A stretch of DNA of 64,000 bases from VRUE01 sp033856195 (GTDB taxonomy: Bacteria > Actinomycetota > Thermoleophilia > Solirubrobacterales > 70-9): NCBI GenBank assembly GCA_033856195.1, contig JAWVFL010000024.1:1-64000 (forward strand), read 5' to 3'. Under the pieces are notes generated by a model. The model worked only from the letters and a program-made list of their open reading frames with translations. It ran no database searches and was not told the origin of the DNA. How positions within the stretch are numbered: position 1 is the stretch's first letter; every line of letters starts with the position of its first letter. The translations under genes and the position numbers were made by a program. This document shows positions 56,132 through 64,000 of the stretch, in pieces.

Positions 56132-57856
56132 GTGACCAACGCCGAGATCGCCGCCGCCCTCGACGAGCTGGGCGTCCTCTATGAGCTCGACGGCGCGGTC
56201 AAATACCGCGTGCTCGCCTACGGCACCGCCGCGCGGGCGATCCGCGAAAGCCCGGTCTCGGTGGCGGACCTGGCTGCGGCAGGGCGGGCGACCGAGATTC
56301 CCGGCGTCGGCAAGACCCTGGCGGAAAAGATCGACGCGCTGCTCGAGACTGGCGAGATCCCAGCGGCGGTGAAGCTGAAGGCGAAGTTCCCGCTGACGTT
56401 GGTCGAAGTGACGCGGGTGCCCGGGGTGGGTGCAAAGACCGCGCGCCGCCTTTTCGATGAGCTTGGGGTAGCGACGCTGGAGGACCTCAAGGCCGCCGCC
56501 GAGGGCGAACAAATCCGCGAGATGAAGGGCCTCGGGCCGAAGGCCGAGGAAAACGTGCTCGCCGGGCTCGAGCGGCTTGGCGACCCAGGTGAGGGATCGG
56601 GACGCGTGCTGCTCTCGATGGCGCGGCCGATAGCCGAGGAACTGGCACGGGCGCTGCGCGAACATCCCGCCGCCCATCGGGTCGAGGTTGCGGGCTCGGT
56701 GCGGCGCTGGGCCGAGACCTGCAAGGACATCGACCTGATCGCCACCGCCGAGGAGCCGCAGGCGCTCGCCGAGCATTTCGTCGCCAGCCCGCTGATCGCC
56801 GCGGCGGGGACGCCGGGTCCCAACGGCGTGCGGGCGCAGACCCAAAACGGGATCTCGGTCGACCTGCGCATCGTCGCGCCGGAGGCCTTCGGCAATCTGC
56901 TCCAGCACTTCACCGGTTCCCAAGCGCACAACGTGCAGCTGCGCGAGGAAGCCGTGGCCCGTGGCCTCTCGGTCTCCGAGCACGGCATCACCGAGGTCGA
57001 AAGCGGCGAGGTAGAGCTATGCGCCGGTGAGGAGGAGGTCTACAAAAGGCTCGGCTACGCCTACATCGAGCCGGAGCTGCGCGAGGGTCGCGGTGAGCTG
57101 AAGGCGGCCCGCGAAGGCAAGCTGCCCGAGCTGGCCTCGCTCGACGACATCCGCGGCGACCTGCACTCCCACACGACCCTCTCCGATGGCCGCAACACGC
57201 TTGAGGAGATGGCCGAGGCCGGCCGCGAGCGTGGCTACGCCTACATGGCGATCACCGACCACTCGGCCAGCCACGGCTTCGGCGACCACGTCACCGACGA
57301 GCGACTCTGGGAGCGGATAGATGAGATCGCCGATTGGAACAAGGGCAAACGGGACTTCCGGCTGCTAGCCGGCTCCGAGGTCAACATCGGCCTTGACGGC
57401 ACGCTCGACTACCCGGAGGACCTGCTGGGGGCGCTCGACTGGGTGGTGGCCAGCGTGCACACCTCGTTTGCTGTCTCGGCGAAGGAGATGACGGCCCGGG
57501 TGCTGGCGGCGATCGAGAACCCGTACGTCGATTGCATCGGGCACCTCACCGGGCGCTTGATCGGCCGGCGCGAGCCCTATGGGATCGACGTCGAGGCGGT
57601 GGCTGAGGCTGCGGCGCGGACCGGCACGATGATCGAGATCAACGGCAACCCGAACCGGCGCGATCTGTCCGAGCAGCACGCGCGGCTGGCCGTCGACGCC
57701 GGGGTGACGATCGTGCTCAATACGGATGCGCATGGGGTGGAGACGCTGAACAACATGTCCTACGCGGTGGCCACCGCACGAAGGGCTTGGCTGACTCCGG
57801 GGGGCATTGCGAATACGCGTAGCTGGGCTGACTTCAAGAAGCTGCGTAAGCGATAG
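56132..57856 (+). CDS. polX: DNA polymerase X with PHP exonuclease domain
   Basis: From the GTG at 56132 the product has 574 residues: helix-hairpin-helix regions (TEIPGVGKTLAEKIDALLET, RVPGVGAKTARRLFDELG), the polymerase X palm with AGSVRRWAETCKDIDLIATA (acidic residues for two metals), and a C-terminal PHP domain (GDLHSHTTLSDGRNTLEEMA, ITDHSASHG, VVASVHTSF, LNTDAHGVE). Bacterial PolX fills short gaps in base-excision repair, and the PHP part is a 3'-5' exonuclease. Its stop codon touches a long palindrome. Confidence 0.94.
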   Translation: MTNAEIAAALDELGVLYELDGAVKYRVLAYGTAARAIRESPVSVADLAAAGRATEIPGVGKTLAEKIDALLETGEIPAAVKLKAKFPLTLVEVTRVPGVGAKTARRLFDELGVATLEDLKAAAEGEQIREMKGLGPKAEENVLAGLERLGDPGEGSGRVLLSMARPIAEELARALREHPAAHRVEVAGSVRRWAETCKDIDLIATAEEPQALAEHFVASPLIAAAGTPGPNGVRAQTQNGISVDLRIVAPEAFGNLLQHFTGSQAHNVQLREEAVARGLSVSEHGITEVESGEVELCAGEEEVYKRLGYAYIEPELREGRGELKAAREGKLPELASLDDIRGDLHSHTTLSDGRNTLEEMAEAGRERGYAYMAITDHSASHGFGDHVTDERLWERIDEIADWNKGKRDFRLLAGSEVNIGLDGTLDYPEDLLGALDWVVASVHTSFAVSAKEMTARVLAAIENPYVDCIGHLTGRLIGRREPYGIDVEAVAEAAARTGTMIEINGNPNRRDLSEQHARLAVDAGVTIVLNTDAHGVETLNNMSYAVATARRAWLTPGGIANTRSWADFKKLRKR

Positions 57857-57987
57857 GAGCGTCCGGGTCACCTCCCAGGTGCCCAAGCACCGCCTGGCGG
57901 CGGTGCTAATTGACTGCCGCTTCGCGGCTGAGAATCACTCTGCGGAGCCGCTTCGCGAGGCACCTGGGAGGTGACCCGGACGCTCCT
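57855..57987. repeat. Long palindromic element (core type A, copy 2) after polX
   Basis: Arms 57855-57883 and 57959-57987 are 29-bp perfect inverted copies. The 75-base spacer carries an AGCACCGCC/GGCGGTGCT hairpin and the 50-bp core 57915-57964 shared with the element at 25350-25476. The left arm begins inside the polX stop codon. Here it is between convergent genes, unlike the other copy. Confidence 0.9.
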
Positions 57988-58002
57988 GCCTGCTGCCGTG
58001 AG

Positions 58003-58683
58003 TTATTGCAGGGCGAAGATGACGCGGACTGTGGCGGTGACTGTGGAGGCGCCGGGCTTGGCGGGCGGGGCCGGCGCTGCGTCTTGAGCTCCCTTGGGAC
58101 TGGCGCGGCCTTCGACTGGGACTGCTTCGGTGGATTCTTCGATGGTCAGCGCTGGGCCCAGGGTTGCGCCGGCACGGGTGGCCAGGGCGGAGGCCTTGGA
58201 TTTGGCTTGGTCGAAGGCGGCTATGAGGGTGTTGTTGTAGGCGGCTTCGGGGTTGCTGGCGAAGAAGTCGGGGCCGCGGGTGCCGGTGGCTCCGGCGGCG
58301 ACCGCGGCATTGACCAGTTCGCCGGCGCGCTGGGGTTCGTGGAGGACGATGCCGACGCCCTCGAAGGCGCGGAAGAGGGTGCGTTTGTTGCGGGTGATCT
58401 TGTGGACCGAGATCTGGCCGGTGGTGACGTCGCCAGGGCCGATCCCCGATGTTGCCTGGACGGCGGCGATCACGGCTCGCAGCTTCACCGCGACGATGCG
58501 CAGAGCTGCCTGCCGCGATTTACGTTCCTTGCTGACCGAGAAGCCGAGTTTGGCCGCGTCGTTGGGGACCTTCTGCGTGGCCGAGCCCTTGACGGTGACC
58601 GTCCGTTCGACCGCGCTGGCGCTCGCTGGGAGGAGCAGGGCGAGTGTCAGGATGGCGAGCAGGATGGGCGAGCGTCGGATCAT
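58003..58683 (-). CDS. SIMPL-domain (DUF541) exported protein
   Basis: The 226-residue product has a signal peptide (about residues 1-24, LLAILTLALLLPASASA) and a SIMPL domain: VKGSATQKVPNDAAKLGFSV, GIGPGDVTTGQISVHKITRN, and AAFDQAKSKASALATRAGAT. A Pro/Ala insert lies before the last strand (TVTATVRVIFALQ). The family occurs in periplasms and outer surfaces, linked to oxidative stress and assembly of surface structures; its molecular function is unclear. Confidence 0.88.
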   Translation of the reverse strand: MIRRSPILLAILTLALLLPASASAVERTVTVKGSATQKVPNDAAKLGFSVSKERKSRQAALRIVAVKLRAVIAAVQATSGIGPGDVTTGQISVHKITRNKRTLFRAFEGVGIVLHEPQRAGELVNAAVAAGATGTRGPDFFASNPEAAYNNTLIAAFDQAKSKASALATRAGATLGPALTIEESTEAVPVEGRASPKGAQDAAPAPPAKPGASTVTATVRVIFALQ

Positions 58684-58718
58684 CTGAGATGACGCTACCC
58701 GCCGGGCGAGACGCTCAC

Positions 58719-59231
58719 TCAGGCGTGCAGGCGGTCGCTGCGCAGGCCGGGGGCGCGGACGAGCTGGATCGGGCGGAAGGCGGAGTTGGGAACGACGTAG
58801 AACTTGACGCCGTCGCGCTGCTCGATCGCCAGCACGGCTGCCTCTCTGGAGTGCCAGGCGAGCGAGACGAGCAGGGCGTAGCCAGCGGCGATCGCGGCGA
58901 CGCCGGGGAAGAAGATGCCCAGGGCGCCGGCCGCTACGGCGGTGAGGCCGATCGGCCAGAGGCGGGCGAAGGAGATCCGGGCCGGCGACTCGGGCGGCAG
59001 CGAGGTGGCGGTGCGGGCGGCGGCGAGGGCGTCGCGGAGGCTGTCGGCGGCGCGTGAGGGGCGGCCGAGATAGAGGCCGACCACCAATGCAACCAGCCAC
59101 CATGCCGCGGCGACGACGAGGGTCGTCGTGTCGGCGTCGCGGTTGGCGGCGATCGCCGTGATCGTCGCCAGGGCCGTCGCCTCGGCACCCGTGAGCAGGA
59201 CCGTGACACGCAACAGGTCCGTGAAGGGCAT
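58719..59231 (-). CDS. Four-helix membrane protein of unknown function
   Basis: The 170-residue product has about four hydrophobic segments (DLLRVTVLLTGAEATALATI, TTLVVAAAWWLVALVVGLYL, GLTAVAAGALGIFFPGVAAI, AAGYALLVSLAW) and a C-terminal cytoplasmic or exposed strand region (REAAVLAIEQRDGVKFYVVP). It starts two bases after the otsB stop, so it is co-transcribed with it. No family recognised. Confidence 0.78.
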   Translation of the reverse strand: MPFTDLLRVTVLLTGAEATALATITAIAANRDADTTTLVVAAAWWLVALVVGLYLGRPSRAADSLRDALAAARTATSLPPESPARISFARLWPIGLTAVAAGALGIFFPGVAAIAAGYALLVSLAWHSREAAVLAIEQRDGVKFYVVPNSAFRPIQLVRAPGLRSDRLHA

Positions 59232-59233
59232 CG

Positions 59234-60055
59234 CTACTCAGCCAGCTCCGCCAGCAGGCGAAGCCAGCCCTCCGGCCCGTCGACCGTGAGGTCGCACTCC
59301 TCAGCCAGCTCGGGGGGCGCCTCCGGGGAGACGACGCCCACGCAGATCGCGGTTTTCAGGCGATCTTCCCGGCGCAGCTCCCGCAGCCGCCGGAAGGCAT
59401 CGAGGTCGGTGCGGTCATCGCCGGCGTAGACCGCGGCAGTGATCTCCTCGCCGGCCAGCAGCGCCGCCACCGCGGCGTCCTTGCCACCGCCGCCGAGCGG
59501 TCGCAGCTCCAGCACCTTGCGGCCCCAGCGGGGTTCCAGCCTCGTCCTGCCCGCCTCGGCGGCGATCTCGTGCGCCTGTGCCTCAGCACCGCGCTCATCC
59601 TCGGCGCCCCGCCAGTGCAGGGACTGGATCGGTCCCTTGTCCTCGCGGCGCAGCCCAGCGGAGGCAAGGGCATCGGAGTCGAGCGCGTCGAGGAAGTCCG
59701 CCGCCGTGCGCTCCTCGCCCGCCACCCCTGGGTCGAGCTGAGGCACGGTCTCTCCCGGCAGCAGCAGCTCGAGGCCGTGGTTGCCCGCGTAGGCGAGCTG
59801 GTCGGCTCCGACCAGCCGCCGCGCCTCCAGCGCCTGCCGTCCCGAGATGCAGCCGACCAAGCCGTAGCGCTCGCTCAGCCGCGTCAGCAGCTCGGTCGCC
59901 TTCGCTGGCACCGCCGCCTGCTCGGGACGCCCGACGATCGGCGCCAGCGTGCCGTCGACGTCGGTCAGGATCGCGGCGTGGGCGGGGTCGGCACGCAAGG
60001 GATCGAGCGGCGAGCGCCCTGTGCCGCCTTCCCCTGTCTCGTCTGCGGGAGGCAC
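59234..60055 (-). CDS. otsB: Trehalose-6-phosphate phosphatase
   Basis: The 273-residue HAD-family product has the nucleophile motif AAILTDVDGTLAPIVGRPEQ (DVDGT), GLVGCISGRQALEARRLVGA, YAGNHGLELLLPGE, and the metal-binding VYAGDDRTDLDAF. It releases trehalose from trehalose-6-phosphate. No otsA is in the window. It begins the three-gene operon to 58003 and diverges from the TauE/SafE half-gene by 20 bases. Confidence 0.92.
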   Translation of the reverse strand: MPPADETGEGGTGRSPLDPLRADPAHAAILTDVDGTLAPIVGRPEQAAVPAKATELLTRLSERYGLVGCISGRQALEARRLVGADQLAYAGNHGLELLLPGETVPQLDPGVAGEERTAADFLDALDSDALASAGLRREDKGPIQSLHWRGAEDERGAEAQAHEIAAEAGRTRLEPRWGRKVLELRPLGGGGKDAAVAALLAGEEITAAVYAGDDRTDLDAFRRLRELRREDRLKTAICVGVVSPEAPPELAEECDLTVDGPEGWLRLLAELAE

Positions 60056-60075
60056 GGCCTTAGTATCGCGGCACG

Positions 60076-60459
60076 ATGGCGCCCGACTTAGCGATGCCTT
60101 CCCACCGCACGCTCAAGCTCGCGACGATCGGCACCCTGGCCGGAGCGTTCAGCGGCCTCTTCGGCGTCGGCGGCGGCACGATCATCGTCCCCCTGCTGAT
60201 CTTCTGGTTCGGCTACGGCGAGCGGCTGGCGACGGGCACCAGCCTTGCCGCGATCGTCCTGATCGGCCTGCTCGGCGCGCTCGCGCAGGGCGGCCTCTAC
60301 GGCAACGTGCACGTCGTCACCGGCTTGCTGCTGACGATCCCGGCGGTGCTCGGGGTCCTCGTCGGAACGGCGATTCAGCAGCGCATCTCCCAGCGCGCCG
60401 TCTCACTCCTCTTTGCGGCTCTCCTCGTGGCGGTCGCGATCGAGCTGATCGTCAAGTGA
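60076..60459 (+). CDS. Half-size TauE/SafE-family permease subunit A
   Basis: The 127-residue product has about four membrane segments and one copy of the family repeat (GAFSGLFGVGGGTIIVPLLI, YGERLATGTSLAAIVLIGLL). Standard TauE/SafE proteins have two such halves in about 250 residues, as at 27114-27890. Its stop overlaps the next start (GTGA), and the next gene is the other half, so the pair probably forms a heterodimer. Confidence 0.85.
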   Translation: MAPDLAMPSHRTLKLATIGTLAGAFSGLFGVGGGTIIVPLLIFWFGYGERLATGTSLAAIVLIGLLGALAQGGLYGNVHVVTGLLLTIPAVLGVLVGTAIQQRISQRAVSLLFAALLVAVAIELIVK

Positions 60460-60833
60460 ACGAGCTGGCCGCGATCCTGATCGCGATCGCCGGTGGCCTT
60501 GCGGGCGGGCTGGTCGGGGTCGGCGGCGGCGTGCTCTTCGTCCCCGCCCTGACGATCTTCCTCGGCCTCACCCAGGTCGAGGGCGAGTCGACCTCGCTGC
60601 TGATGATCGTGATCGTCGCCCTGGTCGGCGCCTTCAGGCAGAACGCCTACGGCAACGTCCGGGTCCGCGATGCTCTCGTGATCGGCGTGCTCTCGCCGCT
60701 CGGGGTCCTGATCGGCGTCGCGATCTCCAACGAGGTCCCCACCCGCGCCCTGGAACTCTCCTTCGCCGCCCTGGTCCTCTTCTTCGCCTATACCCTCGTG
60801 CGCCGCGCCCTCGCCACCGAAGCCCATCGGTAA
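60456..60833 (+). CDS. Half-size TauE/SafE-family permease subunit B
   Basis: From the GTG at 60456 the product has 125 residues, again with one family repeat (GGLAGGLVGVGGGVLFVPAL, GESTSLLMIVIVALVGAFRQ) and about four membrane segments. It shares the GTGA overlap with subunit A. The two together match the length of one full permease; no frameshift is needed because each has its own start and complete repeat. Confidence 0.83.
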   Translation: MNELAAILIAIAGGLAGGLVGVGGGVLFVPALTIFLGLTQVEGESTSLLMIVIVALVGAFRQNAYGNVRVRDALVIGVLSPLGVLIGVAISNEVPTRALELSFAALVLFFAYTLVRRALATEAHR

Positions 60834-60839
60834 CCTCAA

Positions 60840-61706
60840 ATGGTGGAATCGCTTCGCTGGAAAGGGGACGTACCACGGCTGCGCAGGCCGATCCTGGTCT
60901 GCTCGTTTCGGGGCTGGAACGATGCAGCCGCCGCCGCCTCGACGGCGCTGACGACGGTCGGTGACGCCTTCGATTCCGAGCTGATCGCCGAGGTCGACGC
61001 CGAGGACTACTTCGACTTCCAGGCGACTCGGCCGACGATCGTGCTCAGCGAGGGCCAGGCGCGGCGGATCGACTGGCCGCATAACAACCTGATCGAGGTC
61101 CGGGTACCCGCCGCCGAGCGCGACCTGGTCCTGCTCGACGGCACCGAGCCGAACCTGCGCTGGCGCACCTTCTCGGAGACGATCGCGACCGCGGCCGATG
61201 CGCTTGGGGTGGAGATGGTGATCACCCTCGGGGCCCTGGTCGCCGAGGTGTCCCACACCCTGCCGGTGCCGATCACGGGGCTCGCCTCCGACGAGAAACT
61301 GGTCGAAGAGCTCGACCTGCAGCGCTCCAACTACGAGGGCCCGACCGGAATCGTCGGCGTGGTCCACGACTGCTGCCGCCAGATGGGAATGAGCTCGGCC
61401 TCCCTGTGGGCTGCCGTTCCCCACTATGTGGCCGCCGTGCCCAACCCCAAGGCGGCTCTGGCCCTGCTGCGCCGGCTCGAGGGCCTCACCGGCATCGCCG
61501 TCGACGCGACCGAGCTGGAGGAGGAGACGAGCAGCTACGAAGAGCAGATCGACCGTGCGATCGCCGCCAACCCGGAGATCGAGGAGCTCGTCGACCGGAT
61601 CGAGGCCGAACAGGCCGACCAGCTGCAGGGCCCCGACGACCTGCCCTCAGCTGACACGATCGCCCGCGATTTTCAGCAGTTCCTGCGCCAGCAGGGCGAC
61701 GAGTAA
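60840..61706 (+). CDS. PAC2-family protein (proteasome-assembly-chaperone-like)
   Basis: The 288-residue product has the PAC2 start PILVCSFRGWNDAAAAASTA, DYFDFQATRPTIVLSEGQAR, and MVITLGALVAEVSHTLPVPI, plus an acidic helical C-terminus (IEELVDRIEAEQADQLQGPD). Actinobacterial PAC2 proteins resemble eukaryotic proteasome assembly chaperone 2; their bacterial role is not settled. It lies six bases after the permease pair and three bases before the convergent end of the helicase gene. Confidence 0.85.
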   Translation: MVESLRWKGDVPRLRRPILVCSFRGWNDAAAAASTALTTVGDAFDSELIAEVDAEDYFDFQATRPTIVLSEGQARRIDWPHNNLIEVRVPAAERDLVLLDGTEPNLRWRTFSETIATAADALGVEMVITLGALVAEVSHTLPVPITGLASDEKLVEELDLQRSNYEGPTGIVGVVHDCCRQMGMSSASLWAAVPHYVAAVPNPKAALALLRRLEGLTGIAVDATELEEETSSYEEQIDRAIAANPEIEELVDRIEAEQADQLQGPDDLPSADTIARDFQQFLRQQGDE

Positions 61707-61708
61707 CG

Positions 61709-64000
61709 CTAGCTCTCGGCCGCCGGGCAGATCAGCCGGTAGTCGCACCAACTGCAGGTCGCCGGCGCGGGCCGCGGCTCGAAGTCCTGGCCCAGCACGC
61801 CCTCGCCGACCGCGAGCACGGTTCGCTCGACTCGCTCGGCGTCGTCGGGCTTGGTCGGCGCGGCGACCTTCTCGGCGTCGAGCACGTAGTAGTAGCTGCC
61901 GCTGCCCGCCTCGAGTCCCCATGCCTTGCGGGCGGCCAGGCGGTAGAGAGCGAGCTGCAGGTCGTTCTCGAGGGAAGCTTCGCTCTTGCGTTCCCCGGTC
62001 TTGTAGTCGATCAGCTCGTGAGTGCCGTCGGGCAGGCGGTCGACACGGTCGACGCGGCCGCGCACGTGGTGCGCGCCGATGCGGATGTCGAACTTGCGCT
62101 CCAGCCAGACCGGCTCGCCCTCGGACTCGCTCTCGCGCTGCCAGTAGAGGCGCATCGCGGCGCGGGCACGGTCGCGGAACTGCAGCTCGTCGTCGCTCGT
62201 GCCGAAGCCCGAGCGGCGCCAGCCCGCCTCGAAGAGCTCCATCAGGCGGCCGAGGTCGTCCTCGCCCCCCTCGATTGACTCCTTGTGGAAGCGCTCGAGC
62301 ACGTTGTGGACGAGGATGCCGAAGCGCTGGTTGATCGTCGGCTCCTGGGGGATGCCGAAGACGCGCCTGAACTTGTACTTGAGCGGGCAGGTCAGGTAGA
62401 GGTCGAGATCGGAGGCCGAGAGGCTGAGAGCGCCGTCGCCGCGGCGGGGCAGGAAGGCTTCCAGCGAGGGCTCGTGGCGCGCCGCGATCAGCTTGCGGCG
62501 CCCGTCGCGCTCGCGTTCGGAATCGAGCAGGTAGGCATCGAGCGGCGAGGCGTCGAGCTCGGCCTGCTGCTCGGGTGTCGCCACCTGCCGCAGCAACCCG
62601 TTCACCGCCTCGATCGCCTCCGCCGTCGCCTCCTCGCCGGGCCGCTGCGCCAGCGCCGCCAGCTTGAGCAGCTCGAGGTGGCGGGCGATCGCTCGGTTGA
62701 CGTCGATGACGGTGTCGAGGCGCGGCTCCGAGAGCTCCCGGCCCGCCCGCCACGATGCCTCCAGCACCTCCTCGCGCAGCTTGCGATAGGTGGCGTGGAG
62801 GCCCTCGGCCGGACCGAACAGCTCCTCCTCCTGCACCTCCTCCGCGTCGCTGCTCTCATCGCTCTCCCGGGCGATTCGGGAGAGGACCAAGGTTGAGCAC
62901 GCTTGAATACGATCGGAGTCCGGACCAAGCACGAAGACATGGTCGAAGCTGGTGCCCTTGGCCGCCGACCGCGCCAGTCCCTGCACGGCGCCGGGGGACG
63001 GCGGCTCTTCCCCTCCGGCCGGCTCGACCCCGGCCTCCGCGACGGCGCTCAGGTAGCGCACGAAGTCCCGGGTCGCCCCGTGCGGCTCTCGCCGCGCCCA
63101 GTTGGCGGCGAGGTCGGCCAGCCGCGAAAGCCCCAGCAGCCGCTCCGCGACCTCCGGCTCGGCGGCGTAGAGCCGCTGCCGGCGCAGGCCGACCCGCTCG
63201 ATCAGGCGCCGCACGAAGACGTCGGCGCGTCGCTCTTCGATCGCGGCCGAGGCTTCCCCGTAGAGCTTGAGGAATGCCTGGATTCGCTCACGCCCCTCGG
63301 GGGGGATCTGAGGGCTCTCCAGTGCCGCCTCGCAGGCCGACACCATGTCGACCTTGCGCCGTCGCGCGATCGTCGTCAGCCGCGCCAGGTCCGCCGCCCG
63401 CAGCTCGATCGGCGGTCGGGTCAGCGCCCGCGCCGCGGCGGGCGAGTCTTCGGGATCCGCGAGCACGCGCAGCCAGGCGATCGCGTCTCGTACCTCAGGC
63501 CGTTGGAAAAGCGCCGCCGGCCCGAAAAGGTGGAACGTGACCTCCCGCTCCTCCATTGCCGCAACCACGGCGCCTCCTTCCGACGCCGGATCGTCGACCA
63601 GCACGCAGATCTTCTCGGGCGAGGCGCCGGCGGCCAACAGGTGCTCGACCTCGCGCGCCACCGCCTGCGCTTGAGCCCGCTCATTGCTGCACCGCCATCG
63701 TCGTACCGCCGGCGTCCGAAACTGCTCCTCCAGGTTCAGGACCTCTCCATCGAACTCGAGCTCCTCATCCCTGAACTCAAGCGCGTATACGTGGTTCCGA
63801 TTCTCGCCAGCGAGCCTCCCCAGGATCGAGCGCTGCGCGGCCGTCGTGTCCTCGTACTCGTCGACCATTACTTGGGCGAAGCGGCCTGCGATCTCGGTAC
63901 AGATGTCTGGGCGCTCCTCGAGCAGCTTGCCCAGCGCCAGGAAGACGTCGGCCTGGTCGAGGCTTCCCGACTCCGCGAGGATGCGGTCGTGGGCGGCGCA
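61709..64000 (-). CDS. UvrD-type helicase fused to a RecB-like nuclease domain, 3' part (runs off window)
   Basis: The frame is open to base 64000; the start lies beyond. Motif II of the UvrD/Rep motor is MVDEYEDTTAAQ (near 63868-63835), and upstream codons (DRILAESGSLDQADVFLALG) read as the helicase. The rest of the motor is followed by a nuclease domain: LSASDLDLYLTCPLKYKFRR, ILVHNVLERFHKESIEGG, the PD-(D/E)xK core ELIDYKTGERK, and iron-sulfur cysteines CSWCDYRLICP with the Cys in LTCPLK. The architecture matches AdnA/AdnB-like helicase-nucleases that resect double-strand breaks in actinobacteria. A partner subunit would be expected next door. Confidence 0.88.
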   Translation of the reverse strand, partial: CAAHDRILAESGSLDQADVFLALGKLLEERPDICTEIAGRFAQVMVDEYEDTTAAQRSILGRLAGENRNHVYALEFRDEELEFDGEVLNLEEQFRTPAVRRWRCSNERAQAQAVAREVEHLLAAGASPEKICVLVDDPASEGGAVVAAMEEREVTFHLFGPAALFQRPEVRDAIAWLRVLADPEDSPAAARALTRPPIELRAADLARLTTIARRRKVDMVSACEAALESPQIPPEGRERIQAFLKLYGEASAAIEERRADVFVRRLIERVGLRRQRLYAAEPEVAERLLGLSRLADLAANWARREPHGATRDFVRYLSAVAEAGVEPAGGEEPPSPGAVQGLARSAAKGTSFDHVFVLGPDSDRIQACSTLVLSRIARESDESSDAEEVQEEELFGPAEGLHATYRKLREEVLEASWRAGRELSEPRLDTVIDVNRAIARHLELLKLAALAQRPGEEATAEAIEAVNGLLRQVATPEQQAELDASPLDAYLLDSERERDGRRKLIAARHEPSLEAFLPRRGDGALSLSASDLDLYLTCPLKYKFRRVFGIPQEPTINQRFGILVHNVLERFHKESIEGGEDDLGRLMELFEAGWRRSGFGTSDDELQFRDRARAAMRLYWQRESESEGEPVWLERKFDIRIGAHHVRGRVDRVDRLPDGTHELIDYKTGERKSEASLENDLQLALYRLAARKAWGLEAGSGSYYYVLDAEKVAAPTKPDDAERVERTVLAVGEGVLGQDFEPRPAPATCSWCDYRLICPAAES

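Overview
The window is GC-rich chromosomal DNA with tightly packed, often overlapping genes, many GTG/TTG starts and strong Shine-Dalgarno sites. Its gene set (CcmABC next to haem synthesis genes, a DUF6458 protein, methylmalonyl-CoA epimerase, a UvrD-type helicase with a RecB-like nuclease tail, PolX with a PHP domain, polyprenol-phosphate mannosyltransferase-like GT2) points to an actinobacterium, most likely of the Thermoleophilia/Solirubrobacterales. That placement is inference from gene content.

Bases 1-7650 form a decaying accessory region. They hold the 3' part of an Rhs-repeat gene (one frameshift), a cysteine-rich exported partner, a frameshifted ParB-like gene, an MNT-HEPN pair lying between two remnants of the 5' half of a tRNA-Arg(CCU) gene, and two small-protein/nucleotidyltransferase pairs, one ruined by an internal deletion and a frameshift. 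No integrase or transposase was seen.

7653-35629 is core-like. A minus-strand operon runs TlpA-like lipoprotein, NfeD, stomatin, GalT-like enzyme, hypothetical. A long helicase gene follows, its tail overlapping birA antisense. Next comes a minus-strand cytochrome-c maturation and haem operon (ccmA, ccmB, ccmC, ccmD-like, hemA, hemC, cobA-hemD, birA). Then: a secreted protein, a methyltransferase, an ATP-grasp enzyme, an aldehyde dehydrogenase, rarA, a TauE/SafE permease, and a DUF1385-mce-small protein-methyltransferase operon. A secreted two-gene locus (30054-32832) encodes a striking Gly/Asp/Asn/Cys-rich repeat protein and a Pro/Ala-rich wall-type protein behind a structured leader. A DNA glycosylase, a BtrH-like protein and a PAP2 phosphatase complete this part.

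35721-64000 carries ychF, a CrtC/AttH-like protein, a SpoIID-domain protein, an aldehyde dehydrogenase, a secreted metallophosphoesterase, fumC, a lipoprotein and an M15-like peptidase. It continues with a benzoylformate-decarboxylase-like and FAD/Fe-S dehydrogenase pair, two SDR paralogues, ileS, a tautomerase, thioredoxin, a GT2 enzyme, polX, a SIMPL protein, otsB, two half-size TauE/SafE genes, a PAC2 protein, and the 3' part of a UvrD/RecB-like gene that runs off the window.

The most unusual signal is a set of long palindromes at gene borders and, in birA and ileS, inside coding sequence. Arms are up to 29 bp, mostly perfect and mostly unrelated between loci. One arm often forms the end or start of the neighbouring gene. 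Two elements 32.5 kb apart share a nearly identical 50-bp core but have different arms; another pair shares a whole ~48-bp element. They lie in convergent, divergent, co-directional and in-gene positions, so simple terminators do not explain them all.
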